Counted from the stretch's first letter, positions 44,560-54,636 are shown. The stretch: DNA of 64,000 nucleotides from Streptomyces sp. V4I8 (GCF_041261225.1 NZ_JBGCCN010000002.1:124001-188000), one strand, 5' to 3'. Program-made: numbers and translations. The notes: generated from the letters alone by a model not told the origin.

Positions 44560-45965
44560 CCTCGTGTTTGTAGCGAATGGTGATCTTGGGGTGGCGGGCT
44601 CTACGCCGCGGCTGCTTCCCAGGCGCGGATGACCGCGGCGATTTCATCGGGACCGGGTTGACCTGCAGGGTTGTGAATATGGCGGGCGGCGATGATCGTC
44701 CGGCGAAGCTTGATCACCATGTCGCTGAACGCCGGGGTCGCCTTCGTCGCGTACCAGGGCTGTCGTGCGCGCCGGTCGGCGATGTCGGCGGGGTGGTGCC
44801 CGTGGGCGGCGTACCAGAGGACGACGATGGTGTAGACGGCCAGGCCGAAGGGGACGGTGCGCTCCACCGCGCGCCGGGTGCGGTTGCGGGCCTGGCCGAC
44901 GCCGAGATCCTGGCGCATGTGCTCGAAGATCGATTCGATCGGCCAGCGCGTGCCGTACCGTTCAATGAGGTCGTCGGCGGGACTGACCAGGTCGGTGCTG
45001 ATCAGAGCGAGGTCGTACGGGCGGGTCGAGTTCAGGTCGCGGATCAGGACGAGGCGGACCGGGAGGTCCTTGAAGGCTCCGTACCACAGGCATTCCCTCT
45101 CGGTGATCCACACGAACTCCATGCGCCCGTAACGCTCCACGACGGCAAGGCGCCATGTCGCCGTCTGGGCAATCGCGGTCAGTGAGCCCAGCGCCCTGCC
45201 CTTCTTGCGGGGCCGTCCCCGCTTGTTGGTCTTGGGCGGGGTCGGCGCGGACAGGGCGGCGTTGCGCGGGAGTCGGGTGGTGAAGGTGACCGACGGGGGC
45301 AGGTCGGCGACCTTGCCGGAGTGGTAGGCAGCGTCGCCGGTGACGTGGAGAGTGCGGCCGGGGAAGAGCGCGGCCAGGTCGTGGACCATCTCCAGGGCCA
45401 GGTCGGTGCGGGAGGCGGTGGCCTTGCCCCGCCACAGCCGGGCGGCCACCGGCACAGCGACCGGCTTGGCGAGGAAGGGCAGGCGGACCACGACCGCGCA
45501 GATGACCCAGGTGTTGCCGAACCCGAGCTTGTCCTTGCCCCGCCCGGAGCCGTCATGCGCCCACAGCGCCCCGAAGACCTTCCTGCCGACCCGGTGCAGC
45601 AGGGTGTCGTCGACGACAGCCAGGATCGGCGCGTCCGCTGGGAGCAGGGCTTCGACCACGGCTCGGGCCAGGCGCAGGCCGAGCTGGTCGGGATCCCACG
45701 AGGCCTCAGAGAAGAAGGCGTGGGCCCTGCGGTGCGGCCACAGCCGCGACAGTCCCGCCCCCGTCAGCATCCCGGTGACCGTACGCCGCCCCGTCTGCGC
45801 GGCCATCCCGGCCACCAGATGGCAGAACGTCTCGAACGAATGCTTCGTGAAACACGGACGAGTGACCTGCAGAACAAGCAGCAACGACGCCGGTAACGTC
45901 ATCCCCGGAACCATCAGCGGCAACTTCCTCGCTTCGAGGCGGTTGGATCAACACCGCTGATGGTT
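44560..45965 (-). mobile_element. IS701-like (DDE) element of another subgroup
   Basis: Carries one transposase gene. Exact ends were not determined. Left border near 44,560 next to the IS30 remnant, right border somewhere between 45,930 and 46,060. Confidence 0.6.
44601..45914 (-). CDS. DDE transposase, IS701-like family
   Basis: 437 aa from the ATG at 45914, with GAGGAAG about 9 bases upstream (a TTG three codons earlier is less likely). AVVDDTLLHRVGRKVFG (first Asp), HVTGDAAYHSGKVADL (second Asp) and RWPIESIFEHMRQDLGVGQ (Glu). A basic linker KTNKRGRPRKKGRA is conspicuous. Intact. Confidence 0.85.
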   Translation of the reverse strand: MVPGMTLPASLLLVLQVTRPCFTKHSFETFCHLVAGMAAQTGRRTVTGMLTGAGLSRLWPHRRAHAFFSEASWDPDQLGLRLARAVVEALLPADAPILAVVDDTLLHRVGRKVFGALWAHDGSGRGKDKLGFGNTWVICAVVVRLPFLAKPVAVPVAARLWRGKATASRTDLALEMVHDLAALFPGRTLHVTGDAAYHSGKVADLPPSVTFTTRLPRNAALSAPTPPKTNKRGRPRKKGRALGSLTAIAQTATWRLAVVERYGRMEFVWITERECLWYGAFKDLPVRLVLIRDLNSTRPYDLALISTDLVSPADDLIERYGTRWPIESIFEHMRQDLGVGQARNRTRRAVERTVPFGLAVYTIVVLWYAAHGHHPADIADRRARQPWYATKATPAFSDMVIKLRRTIIAARHIHNPAGQPGPDEIAAVIRAWEAAAA

Positions 45966-46063
45966 CTTCACGTTCAGCCTGACGTTCCGCAAGCCACTCA
46001 GCGGGCTCACCCGAACAGGGAAGCCACTATCTGTTCAAGATCACGATTCTCCGCAAAGTCGAG
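45966..46063. other. Short spacer between IS elements
   Basis: Nothing recognised other than probable IS ends. Confidence 0.3.
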
Positions 46064-47738
46064 TGTCGCAGTGACAGTCGGTCACATCATGAAGGAAGGG
46101 TGCTTCCGACCTGCGATGATTCAGCTTCTCTAGGACTGGATCACGTGCAGGGGAGGCACCCTTCCGGTGTCGAAGCGTACAGAGTGGGCCGATGATCTGT
46201 CGCTGTCCGCAAGCGGGAAGAAGCTGGTGGGCAAGGCGGGCATCGTGCCGGTGCGGCGTCTGGCGGACAAGGTCGGGCTGACCGACGCGCTCGGGGCTGC
46301 CCTGGTGCGGCGGGGCTTCCGTCCCGTCCATGATCGGGGAACGGTCCTGGTCTCGGCGGCCTGCGCGGTCCTGCTGGGCGCGCGGTCGATGGCCGGGATC
46401 GATGTGATGCGCCAGACCTCGCTGGTCCTGGGCAGCCCGGCCTCGGCGTCCACGCTGTGGCGGACCCTGGAGGCGATCGGACCGGTCCAGCTGACGAAGA
46501 TCGCCTCCGCACGGGCCCGGACCCGTATCCACGTCCACCAGCAGCTCGACCTGCGCCCGGGCGGCTTTCCCTGGATCAAGGTCAACGGGCGGGAGCTGAC
46601 CGGTGTCACGGTGCTGGACCTGGACGCCTCAGTCGTCCCGGCGCATTCCGGCAAGGAGGGAGCCGAGCCCAACTTCAAGGGATATGGCCACCACCCGCTG
46701 TTGATGTTCTGCGACAACACCGAAGAACTCCTGGTCAACCGGCTGCGGCCGGGATCGGCGGGATCCAACACCGCCGATGACCACATCTCGGTGAGTATCG
46801 AGGGCCTGCGTCAGCTGCCCACCCGCCGTCGGCGCCGGGTCCTGTTCCGCACCGACGGCGCCGGAGCCACGATGGAGTTCCTCACCTGGATCACCTCCGG
46901 CGGCGGCAACGCGGCCAACCGCTGGGAGTACTCCGTCGGCCACACCCGCGACGACGACTTCTGGAAGGCCCTGGCCAAGGTCCCGGCCACCGCGTGGACG
47001 CCGGCCCTGGACCACAAGGGCCAGCCGCGCAAGGACGCCGACCTCGTCGAGATCACCGACATGCTCGACCTGACCGGCTGGCCGGAAGGGATGCGGGTGA
47101 TCGTTCGCCGCGAACCCATCCACCCCAAGTACGAGCGCGAGCTCAAGCCGTACGAGAAGAAGACCGACTACCGCTACCAGGCCATCGCCACCAACACCAC
47201 CGGCGGGCAACTGCAGTTCCTCGACGCCCGAGCCCGCTCCCACACCCACGTCGAGGCCGGCATCCGACGCGGCAAGGCCCTCTCCCTCAACCTGATGCCC
47301 TCCCGCTACTTCAAGGTCAACCAAGCCTGGTGCACCCTCCTCGCCCTGGCCACCGACCTCGCCCGCTGGTTCCAACTCCTGGCCACCGAAGGCAAACTCG
47401 CCCGGGCCGAGCCCGCCACTCTGCGCACCCGACTCCTGGACGTCCCCGCGAAACTCGCCGACCACGCCCGAAGACGCGAGCTGAAATTCGACCCCGCCTG
47501 GCCCGCATCCACCGACATCGTCGACGCCTGGGGCGCCGTCCAGGCCCTGCCCGCCCCCGGCTGACTGCCACCCCACCGACCCCGATTCCGGAAGGAGGAG
47601 ACCCGCCCCGTCCTCGGCCCGTGGAAACCGACGACCACCCGTGACGACACACGGGCCGGAACGTCACCACCACCCGAAGGACGAACCAGGACGAAACCTC
47701 AACCTCGACCGATCACCTCAAGCCGGCGCGCGCACGTG
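46064..47738 (+). mobile_element. IS1380-family element, copy 1
   Basis: Sequence shared with the inverted copy at 52,884-54,567 defines the borders: from about TGTCGCAGTGACAG to GAATGATCGAGG. Together the copies make a ~1.68-kb inverted repeat around a 5.1-kb centre. Confidence 0.85.
46167..47564 (+). CDS. IS1380-family transposase, copy 1
   Basis: 465 aa from a GTG. Asp in VLDLDASVVPAHSGKEGAE, Asp in VLFRTDGAGATMEF and Glu in SHTHVEAGIRRGKALSLN; KYERELKPYEKKTDYRYQA is typical. Identical in protein sequence to copy 2. Confidence 0.95.
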   Translation: MSKRTEWADDLSLSASGKKLVGKAGIVPVRRLADKVGLTDALGAALVRRGFRPVHDRGTVLVSAACAVLLGARSMAGIDVMRQTSLVLGSPASASTLWRTLEAIGPVQLTKIASARARTRIHVHQQLDLRPGGFPWIKVNGRELTGVTVLDLDASVVPAHSGKEGAEPNFKGYGHHPLLMFCDNTEELLVNRLRPGSAGSNTADDHISVSIEGLRQLPTRRRRRVLFRTDGAGATMEFLTWITSGGGNAANRWEYSVGHTRDDDFWKALAKVPATAWTPALDHKGQPRKDADLVEITDMLDLTGWPEGMRVIVRREPIHPKYERELKPYEKKTDYRYQAIATNTTGGQLQFLDARARSHTHVEAGIRRGKALSLNLMPSRYFKVNQAWCTLLALATDLARWFQLLATEGKLARAEPATLRTRLLDVPAKLADHARRRELKFDPAWPASTDIVDAWGAVQALPAPG

Positions 47739-47814
47739 AATGATCGAGGCGGGGACGCATTGCTGCGTCCCCGCCCCCTCAGAACCGTGCAAGCAGCTAT
47801 TCACCGCACACGGC

Positions 47815-48722
47815 TCAAGCAAGCCCCAGAGGCTCGCTGGCAGGCAAAAGTACTGGACTCGTTGTCGCAGCGGCTCCATTCCGCCGCTGACAATGGGTGT
47901 GGAGGAGACGGAGTCGTTGACCGTCCGGCGTGTTCCCGTCCGGGAAGGCAATGTATTGCTTGGAGGTCGCCTTCCGGATGACAACCCGCCACGCTTCCCA
48001 TTCTCCTGGGCTTTGTGGCGGGCGGTCGGCGTGCAGTAGGAGCCCTCCGCAGATCGAGCAACGGCCGTGCTGTGCCTGTAGGAGACGCACAGTCATGGCG
48101 TCGGCTGGCAGAGGAATTCCCTTGCGTCGCCGCTGAGCCCAATATGACTCCAGGGCTGGGTCGTCCGGGGACGCCTTCCCCTTGACCAACTGGTGCCGGA
48201 CTATCTTCGTCCAGGAGAACTTGAGCAGGTAGGCGCCGCTGTCGCGGTCACCGAACACCCACCGGTCGTTCCTGGACCTGTTGAACCGGCCGAAGTACTT
48301 GTCGGATATCCAGTGCTTCGGCTTGTTCGGGTGACTGTGCTTGGCCCACTTGTAAGCGAGCTTCCACATGTGATTGTCCAGCGCCGTGAAGATCTCGCTG
48401 GACACCACCGTCCGGTAGTAGGCCGACCAACCCCGCACGATCGGGTTGATCTTCTTGAGTACCGCACCGGCGTTAGCTCCTCGCAAGGCCACCATTTCGG
48501 TACTGAGCCGTTCCCGTATCCGTCTCTGAGCCGCCGTGCTCGGTTTGATCAGCAGTTTGCCGTGATAGCGGCGGACGTTGAACCCCAGGAAGTCGAATCC
48601 GCTCTCCGCGTGGACAATGCGTGTCTTGTCCTCGTGAAAGGCGAGTCCCCTGGGCGTCAGCCATGCAGCCAGCCGTTCCTTGACCTGCTCGGCCTGTTCA
48701 CGGCTGGTGCACATCGCGACAA
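47815..48722 (-). pseudogene. Outer intron reverse transcriptase/maturase, 3' part (after the active site)
   Basis: Begins at VAMCTSREQAEQVKERL, i.e. the residues that follow YADD. It continues with the thumb/maturase domain X (NPIVRGWSAYYRTVVSSEIF, WKLAYKWAKHSHP) and an HNH endonuclease domain (CSICGGLLLHAD ... HTHCQRRNG) to its natural stop. The matching first part lies at 52678-52883. Confidence 0.85.
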
Positions 48723-50021
48723 GGTGAGTCGGCGGCGGGAATCGCACCCGCCGCCGCTCGCAGAACCGTGCGGGAGCCTCTCGGCTCACACGGCTCCCGT
48801 TGCCCAGCCATCAGGTTTGAGGCCGAACCGCCAATGGGCGAACATGTTGGGATACCGGCGGGCCGTGCCCGCCAGTAGTTCTCCCGCGCGTTTCTCCCGG
48901 CGGCGTAGTCGTTTGTACTTCTGGCAAGCCCAGCCCCCACCAACATTCTGTTGATGCGCCGGAGGAGGGGATACAACATGGACTTGTAGAAGCGCCCGTA
49001 ATAGTTGATCCATCCCTGCACGACGCTGTTGAACATCCGCGCAAGGTCCATCAGGGACTTGTCACTGCGCTGGGCGATGCGCCAGGAACGCATTTCCTTG
49101 CCCATCGCCTTGATCGCCGCCCTGCTGACCGCGGGCAGGAAGTTCACGAAATGCTTCCCGTACCGGTTCTTGGCCAGCCTGGGCCGGAACGTATACCCGA
49201 GGAACGTGAACGACGTGTGCTCGTACGAGCCCCGCCGGTCCGCGTCCTTGCAGTAGACGATGCGCGTCTTGTCCGGATGCAACTCCAGACCGACCTGCGC
49301 CAATCGCTGCGCGAGAGCATCCCGTACGCGACGGGCCTGGCTTTCGCTCTTGCAGTGGATTACCGCATCATCGCAGTACCGCTCGAAGGCGACGTGCGGG
49401 AACTCCCGCACGAGCCACGCATCGAACGCGTAGTGCAGATATAGATTCGCCAATACGGGAGAAATAGCCGACCCCTGAGGAGTCCCCCTTTCCCGTTGCT
49501 GCACCGAGCCGTCCGGCTTCGCCAGCGGAGCCACAAGCCACCGCTTGACGTAGAGCAGGACCCACTTCCCGTCCTCATCGACATGCCGCTCAACAGCCCT
49601 GAGCATCAGCTCATGGTCCACGCTGTCGAAGAACGCCCGGATGTCGAGATCGACCACCCAGTCGCTGCGCCAGCAACGCCGCCGGCACTGCTCCACCGCG
49701 TCCAACGCCGACCGCCTGGGCCGGTAGCCGTAGGAGTCCGGATGGAACACAGGCTCCACCCGTCTCTCCAAATACATTGCGGCCACCGTCTGCGCGATCC
49801 GGTCAGACACAGAAGGAATCCCAAGGACACGGACACCTTTTCCGCCCGCCTTGGGGATCTCGACGGCTTTCACCGCCGGAGGGAAGTACGAACCGGACGA
49901 CATCCGATTCCACAGCTTGAACAGGTTCCTCGAAAGGTTCTGCTCGAACTGCTCGATCGTGACGCCGTCCACCCCGGGTGCACCCCGATTGGCTTTGACC
50001 CTCTGATACGCCTCCCACACC

Positions 50022-52019
50022 CCCGGGTTCGACGTAATTCGGGGGTTCTGGAGGCGGCGGCAGGGTGAAACTGCTGGTCAAGGGCGCGTGGGCTGGAGTT
50101 GCACGCGAAAGTGCCTAGAGACACGATTTCTCTGGTTTTCCTGTACTGGCCTGGCCTTGTCCCGTATGGTCTGGAGTCGTGTATGTGAGGACGACCAAGC
50201 GGGAGAACAAGTCCGGGACGGTGCGGTACCTGCACCTGGCCCACAACGAGTGGGACCCGGTCAAGGGCCGGGCCGTGCCGAAGGTGCTGTTCACCTTCGG
50301 CCGGGAGGACGAGTTGGACCGCGACGCGATCCGGCGGCTGGTCGCGTCCTTGTCGCGGCTGCTGGAGCCCGGCGAGGCCCTGGAAGCGGGCACCACGCCG
50401 GGGCTGGAGTTCACCGGCTCGGTCCCGTTCGGCGGGGCCTACGTCCTGGACCACCTGTGGCACCGACTGAAGATCGACCAGATCGTGTCCGGGGTCGGGC
50501 AGCCCAAGCGGGGGCGGCCCCGGGACATGTCCGCGACCGAGCGGGTGTTGTTCGCGCTGGTCGCCAACCGCGCGCTGGCCCCGTCCTCGAAGCTCGCCGC
50601 CGCCGAGTGGATCACCCACGACGTGCACATCGACTCGCTGCCCGAGGCCGGCGAGCAGTCCTGCTACCGGGCGATGGACTGGCTCCACGAGGTCAAGGAC
50701 GACCTGGAGAAGCAGGTCTTCGACGAGGTCGCGAACCTGCTGAACCTGGAAGTGGACCTGCTGTTCTTCGACACCACCAGCACCTACTTCGAACTCGAGG
50801 AACCCGACGAGTCCGTCGCCCGCGACGAGAAGGGCCACCGCCGGGACGACGCCGGCGACGAGGGCCAGGACGTCGGGGACGCGGCCAAGCCGGCCGGGTT
50901 CCGCACGCACGGCAAGTCGAAGGACTCCCGCGACGACCTGCCCCAGATCGTGATCGGCCTGGCGGTCACCCGCGACGGCATCCCGGTCCGCGTCTGGTCC
51001 TGGCCCGGAAATGCCTCGGACCAGACCCTGATCCGGCAGGTCAAGGACGACATGCGCGACTGGACCCTCTCCAAGATCGTGTGGGTCGCCGACCGCGGCT
51101 TCTCATCTGACCGCAACCGCCGCTACCTGCGCAGCGGCACCGACGCCTACATCATCGGCGAGAAGCTCCGCACCACATCCCCCGAGGTCAAGCAGGCCCT
51201 GTCCCGACAGGGCCGCTACCAGGACATCACCGGCCACATGCGCGTCAAGGAGGTACGGATCAGCGACACCGAACGGTTCGTCATCTGCCACAACCCCGAA
51301 GCCGCCGACCGCGACCAGCACATGCGCGAGCAACTCGTCGCCCAACTCCAAGAGCTGATCGCCGATACCGACAAGCTCAGCGACTTCAAGCGCGGCGAGC
51401 TACGCGGCAAGATCGCCGCCAAGCCCGGCCTGAACCGCTACCTGCGCATCACCCCCGCCGGGAAGCTCCGCGTCGACCAGACCAAGGTCAAAGCCGAGGA
51501 GAACCGCGACGGCAAGTACCTGCTGCGCTGCTCGGACCCCAAGCTCTCCGCCGAGGACATCGCGCGCGGCTACAAGGCCCTCCTGGAAGTCGAGCGTGGC
51601 TGGCGGGACATGAAGCAGGTCATCGACCTGCGGCCGGTCTACCACCGGCTCGAGGAACGCATCCGCGCCCACGTCCTGCTGTGCTGGCTCGCGCTCCTGC
51701 TCATCCGCATCGCGGAGACCGCCACCGGCGAGACCTGGCCCAGGATCCGCCGCGAGCTCGACCGCCTCCACCTGGGCACCTTCACCGGCCCCACCGGCAC
51801 GTTCCAGCAGGTCACCACCCCCACCAAGCCCCAGCAGGACCTCCTCACCAAGCTGCAGATCCCCACCCCCAAGCAGATCGCCGGCCTTCAGCCCGCACCA
51901 CGCTGACCAGCCACAACCCCACCGCCTAGAGACACGCCCTCCAGGCGGCCACAACCATGTTCCCCCAGGTCAGGCCCCACTTTCGGCTCTCTAGGCCGCC
52001 GAATTATGTCGAACCCGGG
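50022..52019 (+). mobile_element. IS1634-family element, copy 2, in the inner intron
   Basis: 1,998 bp, same ends as copy 1. Duplication ACACC at 50017-50021 and 52020-52024. Removing one copy restores the intron reverse transcriptase N-terminus (KSMVWEAYQ). Confidence 0.95.
50179..51906 (+). CDS. IS1634-family transposase, copy 2
   Basis: 575 aa, intact, same motifs as copy 1. Differences lie mainly around residues 70-95 and at the C-terminus (LQIPTPKQIAGLQPAPR). The inferred simple insertion makes it a recent, possibly active copy. Confidence 0.95.
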   Translation: MYVRTTKRENKSGTVRYLHLAHNEWDPVKGRAVPKVLFTFGREDELDRDAIRRLVASLSRLLEPGEALEAGTTPGLEFTGSVPFGGAYVLDHLWHRLKIDQIVSGVGQPKRGRPRDMSATERVLFALVANRALAPSSKLAAAEWITHDVHIDSLPEAGEQSCYRAMDWLHEVKDDLEKQVFDEVANLLNLEVDLLFFDTTSTYFELEEPDESVARDEKGHRRDDAGDEGQDVGDAAKPAGFRTHGKSKDSRDDLPQIVIGLAVTRDGIPVRVWSWPGNASDQTLIRQVKDDMRDWTLSKIVWVADRGFSSDRNRRYLRSGTDAYIIGEKLRTTSPEVKQALSRQGRYQDITGHMRVKEVRISDTERFVICHNPEAADRDQHMREQLVAQLQELIADTDKLSDFKRGELRGKIAAKPGLNRYLRITPAGKLRVDQTKVKAEENRDGKYLLRCSDPKLSAEDIARGYKALLEVERGWRDMKQVIDLRPVYHRLEERIRAHVLLCWLALLLIRIAETATGETWPRIRRELDRLHLGTFTGPTGTFQQVTTPTKPQQDLLTKLQIPTPKQIAGLQPAPR

Positions 52020-52677
52020 ACACCATCGACTTGGGAATGTCAAACGACTTGGCCATGGCCTGCGGCCTTGATCCGTTCACCTGGCTCCTCCCGGGAACTC
52101 CGGTTGACCACCAAACAAGATCCGAGCAACCCGCCCCCTTCGCTCCGCCCCCATTACAGGAGCTTCATCACTACTACGAGGCGGTCCGTCCCCCTGCCAC
52201 GCATCGGTACTACCTCTGCCCCTCACAGTTTCAGCTGTTTGGGGTTCTCCCTTATCGCCAACCGGCCTTCAACCCGACCGGCGGCAGCATCATGGCGAGG
52301 GGTTCCCACGTTCCGCACTGGCGCCTGTCGCCGAGCTCGCGCCACCTTCATGCCGGGCCGCCACCTGGCCAGGAAAACAGGAACCTGCCAGACTCGTCCC
52401 GGGGCAACAACTGGACCCCGGTTTCGGCAACCACTCATACGCTTACGACACTTCAGCAGTGGTTCACTCGCGTTCGCCTTCTCGGCACACACCTGACGCA
52501 TCTCGTGCGCCTTTTCCGCAGTGCTCATCACCCCGGCTCATTCACCGGAGCAACCTGCGGCGGTTTGAGACCTCCCCCTGCGTGGGCGGTCTCGGAGGGC
52601 CTACCTCCATCACCAGTGCAGCACCACGTCAAGAGCTTCCGTCTACATCAGAACCTCCTGTTGTGTTCGTGGCGCAC

Positions 52678-52883
52678 AATCATCTGCGTACCGCACCAGC
52701 ACGGGGCTGCCGCTCTGCGCACTCCCGGCATCTCTGCCGGTGGTGTAATAGCGGACCCCTGCGGCTTCCTCCATTCCGTGCAGGGCCACGTTGAAGAGCA
52801 ACGGGCTAATCACCCCCTCCTTGCGGAGTTCCCTCCTCGGTCGGGGCGAACCGGCCGCGATCCACGACCCCGGCCTTCAGCCA
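52678..52883 (-). pseudogene. Outer intron reverse transcriptase, fragment before the active site
   Basis: Reads (minus strand) WLKAGVVDRG, EEGTPQGGVISPLLFNVALH and SPVLVRYADD, the RT blocks that precede and include the YADD catalytic motif. The frame then meets the GTGCG 5' end of the inner intron. The upstream part is cut off by IS1380 copy 2 at 52,884. Confidence 0.85.
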
Positions 52884-54567
52884 CTGACCTCGATCATTCA
52901 CGTGCGCGCGCCGGCTTGAGGTGATCGGTCGAGGTTGAGGTTTCGTCCTGGTTCGTCCTTCGGGTGGTGGTGACGTTCCGGCCCGTGTGTCGTCACGGGT
53001 GGTCGTCGGTTTCCACGGGCCGAGGACGGGGCGGGTCTCCTCCTTCCGGAATCGGGGTCGGTGGGGTGGCAGTCAGCCGGGGGCGGGCAGGGCCTGGACG
53101 GCGCCCCAGGCGTCGACGATGTCGGTGGATGCGGGCCAGGCGGGGTCGAATTTCAGCTCGCGTCTTCGGGCGTGGTCGGCGAGTTTCGCGGGGACGTCCA
53201 GGAGTCGGGTGCGCAGAGTGGCGGGCTCGGCCCGGGCGAGTTTGCCTTCGGTGGCCAGGAGTTGGAACCAGCGGGCGAGGTCGGTGGCCAGGGCGAGGAG
53301 GGTGCACCAGGCTTGGTTGACCTTGAAGTAGCGGGAGGGCATCAGGTTGAGGGAGAGGGCCTTGCCGCGTCGGATGCCGGCCTCGACGTGGGTGTGGGAG
53401 CGGGCTCGGGCGTCGAGGAACTGCAGTTGCCCGCCGGTGGTGTTGGTGGCGATGGCCTGGTAGCGGTAGTCGGTCTTCTTCTCGTACGGCTTGAGCTCGC
53501 GCTCGTACTTGGGGTGGATGGGTTCGCGGCGAACGATCACCCGCATCCCTTCCGGCCAGCCGGTCAGGTCGAGCATGTCGGTGATCTCGACGAGGTCGGC
53601 GTCCTTGCGCGGCTGGCCCTTGTGGTCCAGGGCCGGCGTCCACGCGGTGGCCGGGACCTTGGCCAGGGCCTTCCAGAAGTCGTCGTCGCGGGTGTGGCCG
53701 ACGGAGTACTCCCAGCGGTTGGCCGCGTTGCCGCCGCCGGAGGTGATCCAGGTGAGGAACTCCATCGTGGCTCCGGCGCCGTCGGTGCGGAACAGGACCC
53801 GGCGCCGACGGCGGGTGGGCAGCTGACGCAGGCCCTCGATACTCACCGAGATGTGGTCATCGGCGGTGTTGGATCCCGCCGATCCCGGCCGCAGCCGGTT
53901 GACCAGGAGTTCTTCGGTGTTGTCGCAGAACATCAACAGCGGGTGGTGGCCATATCCCTTGAAGTTGGGCTCGGCTCCCTCCTTGCCGGAATGCGCCGGG
54001 ACGACTGAGGCGTCCAGGTCCAGCACCGTGACACCGGTCAGCTCCCGCCCGTTGACCTTGATCCAGGGAAAGCCGCCCGGGCGCAGGTCGAGCTGCTGGT
54101 GGACGTGGATACGGGTCCGGGCCCGTGCGGAGGCGATCTTCGTCAGCTGGACCGGTCCGATCGCCTCCAGGGTCCGCCACAGCGTGGACGCCGAGGCCGG
54201 GCTGCCCAGGACCAGCGAGGTCTGGCGCATCACATCGATCCCGGCCATCGACCGCGCGCCCAGCAGGACCGCGCAGGCCGCCGAGACCAGGACCGTTCCC
54301 CGATCATGGACGGGACGGAAGCCCCGCCGCACCAGGGCAGCCCCGAGCGCGTCGGTCAGCCCGACCTTGTCCGCCAGACGCCGCACCGGCACGATGCCCG
54401 CCTTGCCCACCAGCTTCTTCCCGCTTGCGGACAGCGACAGATCATCGGCCCACTCTGTACGCTTCGACACCGGAAGGGTGCCTCCCCTGCACGTGATCCA
54501 GTCCTAGAGAAGCTGAATCATCGCAGGTCGGAAGCACCCTTCCTTCATGATGTGACCGACTGTCACT
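52884..54567 (-). mobile_element. IS1380-family element, copy 2 (inverted)
   Basis: Inverted relative to copy 1. Its right end (CCTCGATCATTCACG on the plus strand) cuts the outer intron. Its left end lies 28 bases from the intron scar in IS30 copy 2. Confidence 0.85.
53073..54470 (-). CDS. IS1380-family transposase, copy 2
   Basis: 465 aa, protein identical to copy 1 at 46167-47564, so duplication is recent or the copies are kept alike by gene conversion. Confidence 0.95.
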   Translation of the reverse strand: MSKRTEWADDLSLSASGKKLVGKAGIVPVRRLADKVGLTDALGAALVRRGFRPVHDRGTVLVSAACAVLLGARSMAGIDVMRQTSLVLGSPASASTLWRTLEAIGPVQLTKIASARARTRIHVHQQLDLRPGGFPWIKVNGRELTGVTVLDLDASVVPAHSGKEGAEPNFKGYGHHPLLMFCDNTEELLVNRLRPGSAGSNTADDHISVSIEGLRQLPTRRRRRVLFRTDGAGATMEFLTWITSGGGNAANRWEYSVGHTRDDDFWKALAKVPATAWTPALDHKGQPRKDADLVEITDMLDLTGWPEGMRVIVRREPIHPKYERELKPYEKKTDYRYQAIATNTTGGQLQFLDARARSHTHVEAGIRRGKALSLNLMPSRYFKVNQAWCTLLALATDLARWFQLLATEGKLARAEPATLRTRLLDVPAKLADHARRRELKFDPAWPASTDIVDAWGAVQALPAPG

Positions 54568-54596
54568 GCGACACCGGGCGCCATGAATTCGTGAGG

Positions 54597-54636
54597 CTTG
54601 CACGGTTCTGAGGGGGCGGGGACGCAGCAATGCGTC
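54597..54636 (+). other. 40-nt insertion matching the 3' end of the outer group II intron
   Basis: CTTGCACGGTTCTGAGGGGG and the following 20 bases equal the last 40 nt of the outer intron (second half of domain V plus domain VI). They lie between GAATTCGTGAGG and CCCGCTACCCG, which are directly adjacent in the other IS30 locus (44,521-44,545, minus strand). It looks like a 5'-truncated intron insertion. Confidence 0.7.

Larger units (their letters stand above)
48786..52056 (-). pseudogene. Inner intron reverse transcriptase, split by IS1634 and frameshifted
   Basis: Starts at ATG 52056 (AKSFDIPKSMV). It is interrupted after 11-12 codons by IS1634 (50022-52019) and resumes at 50021 with WEAYQRVKANRGAPGVDG. 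RT blocks: GIPSVSDRIAQTVAAMYLE, DIRAFFDSVDH, RGTPQGSAISPVLANLYLH and the active site RYCDDAVIHC. Maturase domain: MFNSVVQGWINYYGRF. Near 48,935 a run of G shifts the frame just before KYKRLRRREKRAGELL, and the natural end (to 48786) is in another frame. No HNH domain. Confidence 0.85.
48723..52677 (-). mobile_element. Inner group II intron inserted in the YADD codons, carrying IS1634
   Basis: 5' end GTGCG at 52677. The 3' end, at about 48723, follows a domain V-like hairpin (48762-48795, GAGCCGTGTGAGCC ... CACGGTTCT) and a strong domain VI hairpin (48727-48760). Without the IS1634 copy and its duplication it is about 1.95 kb, a normal size for an ORF-bearing group II intron. Excision would rejoin YADD to VAMC in frame. 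Borders are uncertain by a base. Confidence 0.8.
47739..52883 (-). mobile_element. Outer group II intron, 5' truncated and interrupted
   Basis: Minus strand. Its reverse-transcriptase gene is split by a second intron, and its 5' part is removed by IS1380 copy 2. At the 3' end a domain V-like hairpin (47781-47815, GAGCCGTGTGCGG ... GCACGGTTCT) and a domain VI-like hairpin (47749-47780, loop GCAA) are preserved right up to IS1380 copy 1. Confidence 0.8.
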
